64,000 bases of DNA from Lichtheimia corymbifera B2541 (lineage: Eukaryota; Mucoromycota; Mucoromycetes; Mucorales; Lichtheimiaceae). A program made the translations under genes and the position numbers. Below the pieces are notes generated by a model. The model was not told where the DNA came from. It saw only the letters and a program-made list of their open reading frames with translations, and made no database searches. Of this stretch, positions 11,391 through 21,816 are shown piece after piece. The stretch's first letter is position 1. Each line of letters starts with the position of its first letter. The stretch spans positions 62,001-126,000 of the forward strand of contig JNEU01000989.1 of the NCBI GenBank assembly GCA_000697475.1, read 5' to 3'.

Positions 11391-13075
11391 CTATGACCTG
11401 GACCAGCCACGGCCACGGCCTCCACGTCCTCGTCCTCTGCCTCGTCCTCGGAATTTCCCTTTGCGTTGTCTTTTACTTTTAGAGGGTGTTGTATGTGATC
11501 GTTGTCGCTTGCTGTTGTTTTCAGTAGCATCATCATCGTTGTTTATAGTGTCTAGGCTTCGTTTCCTTGATGGTGGGATGGTAATCTCTTCCTCGTCATT
11601 GTCATTATCACTGGACGTAGTGGTGTCATTATCGTCATCATCGTCACTATCACTGGAACTGCTATCGTCGTCACCATCATCGTTGTTGCTTGTATCACTT
11701 GCATCATTTGTATTACTCTCCATGCTGGCACTGATTGAATCGAATCCATTGTTCTTTGTATCACTGTTATTGCTACTTCTGCTGGTGGTGCTGGTGGTGC
11801 TTGTAGCAAGTGCTCGAAGACCATCCGCAATGTTGTCACTTTCACTGCTGTCACTTTCGCTTGTGGTGTCGCTTTCACTTGTGGTGTCATCACTTTCACT
11901 GCCGCTTTCCGCAGTACGCATGCCGCCATCAGATCCGCTGTTGTTGGCACGTCCAGATGTATTGCTTGTATAGTCGGTATTAGAGCTGCTGGTCACCAAA
12001 GTCTCGTCCCCATTGTCAGAATCTTCATCTTCGGTATCCGGAATACGAATGGCGCGAGATGGACCACCAAGATAAACCACACTGTCACTGTCATCACTGC
12101 CGCTTTCATTCGACGTATCATCATCCTCAGATATAAATACGGGTGTTGGATCGTAATGTCGTACCGATGCGTCGCTCTCATCATCAAGTTCACCTTGGCT
12201 CATTTCCCTAAATCAAAGTATAAGACACAATGACCGAAACATTATCCTTGGACATCAGTGACTTACTCCCATTCACTATCAAACAAAGGTCAGTATCCTT
12301 ATTGAAGAAAACGAAGCCTAAAGTACTTACATAGGTTCATCTGAATCCACAACAAAGCCTTCTAGATCTGGATCTTCTTCTTCATCATGTTCTTCTTCAT
12401 CATCGTCTGTAAGTTCAGCGAACTCATTGGGCCACAAAGGACGTAAGGTCTCGCCTTGCTGCGCAGCACCGCGATAATGTTCACCACAGCCGTCACAATA
12501 GCCTTCTTCATCCAACTCCCATCCACATACACCACACCGGTTACTAGCAAGCAGACGGGTTATTATTATATATATCACCCAATACGTTGATCTACTACTT
12601 ACACTTGGTCTTCTCGATCTTGAATAAATGGAGCTCGACGAGCAACTGGGTATAAGCTTTGAAAAGCTCTTTGTGCTTCACGTTCTAATTCAGTGTGTGC
12701 TGGAGCTTGATGTCCAAAGATCATTGTACGCACCACCGTAACTGAGAAAAAGAAGAGAAAGAGAAAGAAAAGTAAATGTCATGCATACAATAACCCCGAA
12801 ATTATTTATGCGTCCTCACCTTGGTGCTGTACGGCATATGCTGGTACAGGGCGATTACCAATATCAATACGACATTGGGGGCATGTCTTGTGTCGTTCTA
12901 ACCAGCTCAGTATACATGCTGCGCAAAATGTATGGCCTGGTGGTGATGCTTTCATTGTTAGTCACACCCCTTCCTTGATACAACACATATATCAACATTA
13001 CTTACCGCACTCGAGCATGTAAGGCGTATCAAAGAAATCAACGCAGATATTGCATAAAAAGGCTGTCTCGTACAT
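11391..13075 (-). CDS. RING-finger protein with acidic/Ser-rich and RG-rich tail (probable E3 ubiquitin ligase)
   Basis: Six exons were deduced: 13075-13006, 12936-12820, 12741-12603, 12543-12331, 12275-12267 and 12207-11391, giving 454 residues. The N-terminus is a C3HC4 RING: CNIC (about residues 9-12), then C at the exon 1/2 junction in 'ECGHTFCAAC', then CPQC. This suggests ubiquitin ligase activity. A second cysteine cluster, CGVCGWEL...YCDGCGEHY, looks like a zinc ribbon. An acidic stretch, then about 200 Ser/Asp/Thr/Asn-rich residues, precede a C-terminal tail of RG/GRGRG repeats ending WSRS, typical of RNA-binding or low-complexity regions. Exon 5 is only 9 nt. Upstream reading frames (13,342-13,119) look partly protein-like but do not join in phase, so the start at 13075 (ACCATGT context) is provisional. 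The specific family member is not recognised. Confidence 0.8.
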
Positions 13076-13118
13076 GGTAAACTAAGAAGAACGAGTATAA
13101 ACGGCGATCACCCTTACG

Positions 13119-13342
13119 TTCTTTCAATCGGCGCATATCCAATGTTGGTGTGTTGGCATCGTAGGGACGGCTGCCATCAAGATACTCAATGAGAGGAGGG
13201 CACTCTTGTCTAGACTCGATGGGATCGGGCATGTTGAAGAAAAGGACACGATCGAGATTGAATGGTAAACACGATCGGTTGGGTCAAGCAAGCGCTGAGT
13301 AACCATTTCGCCTCCATTTTGACAGAGACGCGCTTGCTCCAT
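13119..13342 (-). other. Protein-like open segment upstream of the RING gene, out of phase
   Basis: On the minus strand an ATG at 13342 opens 'MEQARLCQNGGEMVTQ...', and a different frame from 13232 opens 'MPDPIESRQECPPLIEYLDG'. They would read smoothly as one peptide if about 23 nt between two GATCGTGT words (near 13,245-13,270) were removed, but no intron of that size has AG at its end. A GTAAGG donor then precedes a 36-nt candidate intron. The frame so obtained does not match the RING exon. It may be a 5' leader with upstream ORFs, a separate small gene, or a frame-damaged N-terminus. Confidence 0.35.
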
Positions 13343-13721
13343 TTTAAAATCCAGAACGACAACAAAGGCGCCTCTTTCGTGTCATTCTAGTGGATCATTT
13401 CCTGCCATGTTACATCACCTAGTCTTTATTCTGCAACGACTCATAGGATAATAAAGCCCCATTTTATCGTACATATATTGTCCATGCTCAAAAAAGATGA
13501 AGTTGATGACCCTTTCATGAAAGATTTTTCATTCGCACCATCATCTAAAACGGGATGATGTGCGCATGTGTAGGACCATGGTTGTACCACGTGACAAGTA
13601 TGCTGTGTGCCAAAAATACCAAGACACAAAGGAAACCATCATCCCATTAGATTCTTTTTTGCTTTAGTATACAGAAATGGAAAGTTAAGCATTACGACAA
13701 ATAAAAGAGGTGATATAGAAA
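13343..13721. other. Intergenic region between RING gene 5' end and SUR7/PalI-like gene 3' end
   Basis: No gene supported. Contains the word CCATCATCCCAT (about 13,636-13,647), which recurs in several intergenic places in this window. Both strands carry only short frames. Confidence 0.4.
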
Positions 13722-14457
13722 CTAGTAATTGAAGGTATCACGTGCACTCTTGTTGCGTGGACCACAGATGCATGAAAAGATATAGTAGCCTGTTGCCAGA
13801 GCATTTGCAATCATGGCACCCAGCACCATCCAAGTGCTAGGTCCTATATCGCCTGACAGGTTCTTGAACTTGGATGCAGCCACCACAACAATGACAAAAA
13901 TAATAAATAAGGCACCGGTAGCCATCAAGGAGATGATGGCCAAAAGGAAACCGGGAAGACGCTTGAAAAAGGTGAAAACAGTGGCCTGCATAGCCAAAGC
14001 AGTGGCCAAAAAGGCGATCCAGTACAGAATAAAGATGGCAAGATAGATACTCTTGGGGAGATCGACTTCAAGAGTCACACCAAGACCCTCAGCTTCATCT
14101 ATATATCTCGTGTTTAATAAACGGGTATCCAAGCGTTGTTGTTGGTAGGTTACTCACACCAGTTGAAAGGGACCGATGGTGTGCTGCATTCGCTAACAAC
14201 GCCATTTGAACCATAGCAGCTGCCCCTGTAGTGATGATGATGATGATACACGTTGAGTAACGTTGATTTTAAATGATGTTGTTATTGTTCTCGTACCATA
14301 AACCGAGACGAGTGAATTTGCCGTTGAGATTCACTTGGGCAAAGAACAAATCGCGCAATACTGGCAAGTCGCCTGAGCCACTGACGAGCACGAAAATCTC
14401 GAGTAACAGCGCAATGAAGGTAAGGAAGGTGGCTGCGTATTCACCTTTAGGAGCCAT
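13722..14457 (-). CDS. SUR7/PalI (Rim9)-family four-transmembrane protein
   Basis: Integral membrane protein of the claudin-like SUR7/PalI superfamily. Fungal members act at the plasma membrane in eisosomes/cell-wall stress (Sur7) or alkaline pH sensing (PalI/Rim9). Exons are 14457-14297, 14225-14158 and 14098-13722, giving 201 residues. Transmembrane segment 1 is at residues about 8-27 ('ATFLTFIALLLEIFVLVSGS'). The extracellular loop then holds the superfamily-type W-G-x-C motif (LGLWGSCYG), followed by another Cys (SEC). Three more hydrophobic segments follow ('YLAIFILYWIAFLATALA', 'FLLAIISLMATGALFIIFVI' and 'WMVLGAMIANALATGYYIF'). The last exon ends RNKSARDTFNY. The middle exon carries the conserved loop, supporting the joins. 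Which subfamily it belongs to cannot be decided from the sequence alone. Confidence 0.8.
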
Positions 14458-14721
14458 GTTGATTATGGATGAACGAAAGGAAAGGAGAGGACGAGGAGGG
14501 TGTCGAGTACGTTAAAAAAACGAGGGGGTAAAAAAGAGGGAAAAGAGTGTGATTTTCTCCAGGTTTTTTGGTGCTTGTCCAACACTTAATTTAATCAGGC
14601 ACGACCACCGCACAAGCCTAAATGGCGCTGAGTCTAACAAGGTCACACAGAGAACATCTTTTGTTCACACACATCCACCCATATCCCATATGAAAGGCTC
14701 ACAATAGCATCCCAATTCGAT

Positions 14722-17700
14722 TTATTCATCCTCAATCATTCTTTTTTCATAATCATCTACATCACCATCATCACCACCAAGTAGCGTGTTGTCGATAGGG
14801 CATCGCATACGGATTTCTTTTTCCATCATCAGGCTAACCATTTCATGTAGCTCCTTCTCAGATAGTTGTCGTGACAATACACGAATGCCCAACAAATAGA
14901 GTTCTGTGTAATGTATCCATCGTCAGCAAAGAGTGTCTCGATTTTGCATCGATTCTAAATCATGTACTGACCCTTTGACCATGGACATGCCCTGATGGCA
15001 CGGTAATACAATGACTTCGCTCGATCCATGTTCTTGCACCGGATTTCATGTTCAATGTAAAGTTTCCACACCAATATAGATGGCCGTGTCCTACCATCAA
15101 AACATCAGTGAGCGATACGTCTCACACACACACATAATACAAGAACTTGCAGCCACAGCACAGACCACAAACATACCCTGCATTATCCACGGCAGACTCA
15201 AACAAGGATCGCACCAGGTTTACATCGTAGGGATGATGTCGATGCAATTCACTTCGAATAGCCGAGAGCCATAAGATGATATTGGGTTCACTTTGAGAGA
15301 TAAATGTTCGTTAGTTCATGTTTGATCTTACAAGTCAGCTATACTTCAAATAGGGGGAGGGAGAGGAAACTTACCCATCGAGTGCTTGTGTAAAGAATTT
15401 GCGAACACGATTGTATATCTTGGTCCTTGTTTCGTTCCACACATGTAAGCTGATGAAGATGGTGTTGTTGGGAAATAGCGCCAATGCCTTTTCCAATAAT
15501 GTACGCATTTGAGATGGTTTGTAGCCGACACCACCTGCCACTGCATGTTGGTATAAAAGTCGCGTATAGGCAACCCACAGCACTTCACTTTCGAATCCTC
15601 GCTCAGCTTGCCGCTCCTTGATATATTCCAGTCCCCGCTCGTATACTTCGGATGCAGCCTCAATACCTCGCGTAATGTACTGCAGCAAGGCATAGCATAC
15701 AGTGTAATGATGTGCAATGGTCGTCTCATTTTGGGATCCAACAAGGATATTGGCTTGGGCTGTTTTTTGCATGTAATACTATGACATGTGTGTGTATTAG
15801 GCACACCCTTTATATGCTATGCCAAAAGTCCAACTTACATTGTGTGCTTTTAGGATCTGCGCATTGGTCGGTGCGGGGTTTGTCTCAGCTACATTTCCAT
15901 GTTTAGTCAATACCTTTCCCCTTGATCCATGAAAACGATCACACTCACCATAAGGTTCTTCAGTCGCCATGGCTACCAAAATCTTTAGAGCTTCCTCATG
16001 TCGTTGTTCCTCCCATTCAAGCTGTGCAAAAGCGCTGTATAGCAGCGGAGCCGATTGTTGATCTGATTCTGGAAATTGGCGATAACTTGCTAACGCTGTT
16101 TGGTATACTCGGCGTGCCTGTCAAAAAAGCACAAAGTCAGACATTTGGTCTGTGCTACACGAACCACCCCAAGAATAATTTTTCTCGTACCTCCTTTAAA
16201 CGTCCATGACTCTTTTCCATTTGCGCATATACGTTCCACAGGATCAAATTGTTGCTACGATCTTTGAGCATTTCTTTGGCAAGCTTTTTGGCGCTAGTAA
16301 CAGCAAGTTAATATACTGCACGTGTGGCCATCCATTGCTTCCGCATTGTCGCTTTACCTTTTGTTGGATATACTTGATTCAAGTGAAAGATGGCAAATAG
16401 CCAGGTGATCATCCCATTGTAAGGCATTGAGTTGCCTAAACGCGTTCCTAGTAATATGTTTTAAGTCGACATCATCCTGATAGACGATCTGCTGATTCCA
16501 ACCTACCTTGCAAAGTTGATATCCGCTTCACAATCCAGATGAAAGCTCTCCAGGCAGGCAAACCAATGTCCATGTCGTGCAAACAGCTCGGATACTCCAA
16601 CAGGATAGGACACAGGATAATCAAATGGGTGACGATCCACTGTAGCATGCTCAGGCTCCATCGGTATTCCATCGACATAGGTGATTAGCAATGGACGCTT
16701 TTCCCATAGTGGTGGCCAGAATCGCTCAAACTTCATTTCATTGTGCGTAAACGTGTCTGTACAAAAGTGGGTATTGGTACCGACACCAGGTGGCGGGAAG
16801 GGTAAGCCGAGAAACACGAAAATGCTGTAGATCAACGCTTGACGAGCCTCATGCGTCGTAAGATCGAATAAGAAATCGCGGATGTCATCAGATAATGTAA
16901 CCACATAGGGATCCTCGTCAACAATGTGTGGGTCAATAGCTATCATCAAACAGGTTAGACATCATGAATCCACATCCTTCCTCTTTGTACGTACTTGCTA
17001 TCCTTAATGGTAACCGGTTTTGAAGTTCTTTGGACTCTTCCAATCGTACCCAATCTTGCAAGTTGAATACTATACATACATATTGATATTAGGTTCCATT
17101 GGCTACTTTTTGATTGTATCTCACCATCAATGTCTTCCTTATTCTCATCCTCCGGTGCCCCTGGAACCTCGGGTTCTCCTTGATCTGTTGGGCTCAAAAT
17201 GTTAATTGGGTGCACATGCGTCTTTGTATTCTTTGTCACTTGCCATTCTTTGTGCTGTAATAATGATGCCATCCTTTAGCTCCCTATGATGATTCATTCT
17301 TAGCAACGATGCTTCCGACATAAATATTCAACTAATACCTCTTCGCCAAATCGAGCAACTTCGGTATCCCAAAACTCGCAAAATTCATCAATGAGATCGC
17401 CAAACGATGTATCCTCAGAAGCTCGCAATGACCGTGGTTGGAATAAGGTAAACTCGACAATTGCTTGTAAGCAGCCAAACGCACGTTCATGATATCCTAC
17501 AAATGACATATAAGTGCCAACGCCCACATATATTAGAGAAACGTACTTACCGGCTTGTTTCATAAAGAGACATCCTCGAAGGAAGACATATACCATGACT
17601 GATTCGATATTCTCCCGCTCTATATAGCCAACATGTTAGGTCCCAAACATATATTGTTCCTTGCCATGTCATTTACCATCATAATTATCTTCATGCTTTC

Positions 17701-19478
17701 TCTGACGTTGTAGTCGACGTGCCACCTTGTTCAACGTGAGAATGCAATCTTCAAAGACCTTGACACATTCGGTAAAAGAGAAGCTGGAAAAGTTGGTTTG
17801 TCGCAGATTGATATAATCAGCCCATAACCGGATGGATTCTGGTCGTTTCTTGAGTGCCTTATCCCATTCTCGCAAAAGAGTCAACGTGCTACGCAATAAC
17901 TCGGTCAATCGTTGTCACTCTTTTAAAAGTCGATACCGATACTTACTCCCAGATCTGTTCTCCACATGTCAAATAGGACAATAATAGCTTTTCATCCATA
18001 GGGTTGTTTTGCATGGCCTTTTCAAAGATGCTCATTTTGACCTCGTTCAAACTTGTCTTGTTGGCCTTTGTACCCACTGTGTTGACTCCTTGACTCGCCT
18101 CGTCTTGAAACTCGATAAATGCCAACCATGCATCCACATCATTTGGATTCTATTCTCGATTGGTCGGTCAATAAAGGGTATATTCACATCCTTTTTTCCT
18201 TTTTACCTCGTCCAAGTGTCGATTTTGCTCAATGGTACGACGACGTATATATTCATCGAACGTTTCACCTTCTTCTTGGTCACTTTCTTCCTCATCCGAT
18301 GATACTTCATGCGTTGTCTTGGGTCCTTCGATGCTGCGATAATCCACTCCACTTGAGATTGCTTGTTCATTCTCATTCTTTGGCTTTTTGCGATTCGACT
18401 CCAATCCCACAAAGCCATGAACCTCACTGAAGGCATCCTTGTCGCCATCACGTGATGGCTTGATCCGAATACTGACAATTACAAGTCATCGTTAGCATCT
18501 GCATCTATATCTCTAAAACCCCCATCTACACACAAGACATACCGTTTGCCTGATTCCTGCCATGTAAAGCCAGCGTCCATATATCGTGTTGGTTTCTACC
18601 AAAGCCAAAGGCATGAGCTTTTCCTCTCTTATCCATGGATGCTATTGTTACCTTGCGTGATGAAGCAGACACGATTTTGAGGACTTTTCCCGATTTTGCA
18701 CTCGCAATATCAATCTTTTGTGATGTAGGTAGTCCAATAATCAAACCGCCTAAATAATGCCATATCAGCTTGAGAGACACACACACTATTTGAGCATTGC
18801 ACTTACCACCAGATCGATGATACTCAGGTACTCTGGATCGCTCAATTTCACCATATTTGATATTATCCATATCGCCACGTTTGTCAATCACAAAAGTACA
18901 TCCGGTTTCCAGCTGTCCTCTAAAAATTGTTATCAGTCAAAAGATGCATAATGGATGAGATCGAGCCCCACGTATTAGCTTACGAGTGCACAGGTGGTGG
19001 TGGTGTTGGAGATCGACGACGTCGATGATGAGATCGCTATCCAAGCCAATTGATAAGCATATTATCCATTGTTTTCGATATATGCACTAGTACCTCGCGT
19101 GAACGTCGTCTATGGCGTGGACTACGTGATCGTCGTCTTGGACTACGCGATCGATGCCGTCGTCGTTTAGGACTACGTGAATGGCGACGTGGAGATCGTT
19201 CCCGTTTATCCTTTTTGCGTTTGTGTTGTTCATTGGGTGCACTCGTCAATTCTGCAGTAATTCAAGCATGAGTAAGAACGATCCAGACGATGGCGGTTGG
19301 GTTGGGGTTGATTATGACGCACCTGAAAGATCGGGCGCACTAGAAAATGTCGGCACAGGAGGTGCGTTCAAAGTGGGAGCTGACGATATTCGAGGAGGAG
19401 GTGGAATAGTTCGCTATAGAGAGAGAGGAATAAGCATAAGCGTATATATCATAGTGTGCATAGATTTACCTTATCCAT
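14722..19478 (-). CDS. NRDE2: NRDE2-family protein, many exons
   Basis: Homologue of NRDE-2, a nuclear protein with HAT-like helical repeats that works with the exosome/Mtr4 and splicing machinery in RNA surveillance and small-RNA silencing. The gene is split into roughly twenty short exons. The first is only 9 nt (ATG GAT AAG at 19478-19470). The second encodes a Pro-rich segment. The next is an RS/RH-rich segment with repeated RSRSPRR words, as in NRDE2 N-termini. Then comes 'FVIDKRGDMDNIKYGEIERS', typical of the NRDE2 core. A 56-nt intron separates 'SASSRK' from 'KPTRYMDAGFTWQ'. Later exons carry 'WLAFIEFQDEA' (NRDE2 signature) and helical repeats through the region 15.3-17.9 kb. The last exon ends '...YEKRMIEDE'. 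Exact borders of the internal exons were not all resolved. Confidence 0.82.
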
Positions 19479-19935
19479 AATTGTAACGAGCGGGAAGAGG
19501 TGTGTGCGATAATCCCATTGGGAATTGCCGGTGTTTCCAAATGTCATCCCACCACCGCGCATAGAAGTTTCAGTTATTCGGCAACCTCAAAAAGGAGATG
19601 CTTTGGACCTTCCCTTTGACCAAACAGGGTACATGTCTAGAATATTTCTTCTTGCTTCTGTTACATTTTCTTGTATAGATAGCCTTGTCAACTCTAATAA
19701 ACAACGTTCGTCCCCATTGAGAATCATTAGTGCTCAGTGGTTGCACCACCAATGCTGCATAAATTATAGGCCATCATCCCATGAACAACAAGCCCCAGAT
19801 ATACACAATATGTTTTTTCATGCATGAATATGGATACTAAGCGATGAATGTATATGATATGATGGTGTAAGAAGACAAAAAAGAGATAGAGATAAAGCGC
19901 ACTATATATAAGCAAAGGGGAGGAAATGGATATTT
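19479..19935. other. Intergenic between NRDE2 start and MADS-box gene 3' end
   Basis: No gene supported. It probably contains the NRDE2 promoter and the MADS gene 3' UTR. The word CCATCATCCCAT occurs at about 19,771-19,782. A plus-strand frame from 19,525 lacks any recognisable feature. Confidence 0.4.
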
Positions 19936-20955
19936 TCATCTTGGGAGACCACCTGAATCTGCGGATGGAGGAGGTTGCTGTTGCTGTTGTTGTTGTTGCA
20001 AGTATGCAGGGTAAGGTAAATTACCAAACGATGAAGATGCAGTTGCTGATGATGCTGCTGTGCTGCTTGCTGCTGCTGCTAATCCTCCATAAGCCTATAA
20101 ATAAAGAGAAAATGAGATTTCCCACGTAATCAAGGTGAATAAAGTACCCAACCCACGCGTGTAACGAGTTGTTGTTTATATATGTCCCACCCTTTCACTC
20201 TTTTCACACACTCACACACACAAAACTTACTCGAGTGTCTGCTCCTCCTCCTCCTCCTCCACCACCAGTAGTAGGAGGCATCTTATTGCCCAACCGAGAC
20301 TCTGAACCAGTGTTTGCTTCTGGAGTGGTGATATCCGGTGCATTCAAACATGACTGAATAAGATTCTTTCCTTCAGGTTTGGTGACAAGGGGTTGTAGCT
20401 TTGGTGTGGTAAATGTATACACCAGACCTGTTTCTGACACCACGAGTAACAAAACTTGAGTCCCTGTCAACGTGCTTAATTCATACGCCTGTGTAAAAGG
20501 AGGGGATAAACGGATAGAGAATTAAACGTGTGTCCTCAAAAAGTTGTCACGCATGATGATGGTACCTTTTTCATGATACCAGCTTTACGCTTTGAAAAAG
20601 TAATATGACGCCGGGATTTGTCTTCAATATATTCAATCTTGATTTTACGTCGTCCACTGCGTTTGTTGCCAGGTTTGCTTCCTTGATCATCATCCGAGTC
20701 ATCCGCATCATCGAGGCTGTGCTGGGTTGCTGCTGACGAAAGGTTGGTATTATTGCTACTGCTGCCACCACCACCACTGTTGTTACTACGTGCAGTATCA
20801 GCATCAGCAGCTGCTGCAGCTGCAGCGGCGGCAGCGACTGCAGCCTCGTGTAGTTGATGATGTTGCTGCTGTTGCTGTTGCTGTTGCTGCTGCTGTTGTT
20901 GTTGTGCAAGTAGCAAAGCTTGTTGGTGTTGATAATAATTGGATGGTTGTTGCAT
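19936..20955 (-). CDS. MCM1: SRF/Mcm1-type MADS-box transcription factor
   Basis: DNA-binding transcription factor of the SRF (type I) MADS class. Exons are 20955-20566, 20488-20231 and 20094-19936, giving 268 residues. The MADS domain starts around residue 110: GRRKIKIEYIEDKSRRHITF, then SKRKAGIMKK, then after the intron 'AYELSTLTGTQVLLLVVSET' and GLVYTFTTPKLQPL. This is nearly identical in layout to SRF/Mcm1, and the SAM-type extension '...LIQSCLNAPD' follows. The N-terminus holds polyglutamine and polyalanine runs encoded by CAR/GCN repeats, and the C-terminus has another polyGln and Pro-rich stretch. ATG 20955 is the first in-frame methionine. The frame is open 69 nt further upstream without an ATG, so an unseen 5' exon is possible. 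Confidence 0.9.
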
Positions 20956-21816
20956 AATGTAAGCAAATGTCGGCTGTTGTTTCTGAATAGGTATAAAAGT
21001 TGGCCTATGCGCAGGATAATACAAAGAGAGAAAAAAGAAAATGGAAAGATAGACTAAAAGAGGATGACCGCTTCTAGTTTTGGGATGTTGTTATATGACG
21101 ACCGGATAGAACAATCAACCAAGATAGGAGTAAGATGATAAAGGGGAGAAGTAAAGGGGGGTTTGGAATTCACGCGAGGAGAGTGAGTGAGAGAAAGAAA
21201 AAAAGAAAGAGGGAAGCGAGAAAAAAAGGAAAAGAAACAAGGAGCATGAACCTATAAACCATAAAGGGAGATCCCACGCACATACACACACATAGATTGT
21301 TACTCGCCCAACACACAAAACACCACGCATACGCATACAACGGGTACCGAGTTGTTTCTCATGTGGGTTGTTTGGTAGCACAATATATTATACACGCTTT
21401 CCTTAGAATTGGGCAGTGCTCTTTTCCATCTTTTCTTCATTCCTGATGGCGACATGACGCCCATGTGCACATCACTTTTTTTTCAGTTCGACCTGTTGGA
21501 CATATCATATAACGCTTGAAAACACAAGGCCATTCTTTTGGAACGCGTCGCTTATCAACAAGGTGCTTTATTTGCAAGAAATGAATCCACATAACAAGGA
21601 CAACTATTTTCACGCATATCAAGTCTAAGAGTGGGCAAGCGAACGCTCGATAATGATCGCCATTTGACAAGGAGTTGTATAATATATAATGTCATCCCAC
21701 AATCAAGCCATCCGGCAAACTAACGTGAAGGGGTTCTCTCTCATATCAACGCCCAACAGACAATGTGACACAAATATCAGCAACGGTAATGTTGTTGTCC
21801 ACCACAACTGCCCCGT
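20956..21816. other. Promoter region of MADS-box gene and 3' flank of SKN7
   Basis: Contains a long purine-rich tract on the plus strand (about 21,175-21,240, GAGAGAAAGAAAAAAAG-like), i.e. a pyrimidine-rich tract on the coding strand upstream of the MADS gene, common in fungal promoters. No gene supported. Confidence 0.5.

Noticed and set aside
11371..11973. 200-codon plus-strand frame rich in Leu, Ser and Arg
   Set aside because: It is antisense to the low-complexity Ser/Asp-rich exon of the RING gene; its length follows from the codon bias of the opposite strand.
20727..20957. Plus-strand frame of Leu/Val/Gln runs
   Set aside because: Antisense of the polyGln/polyAla repeats in the MADS-box gene.
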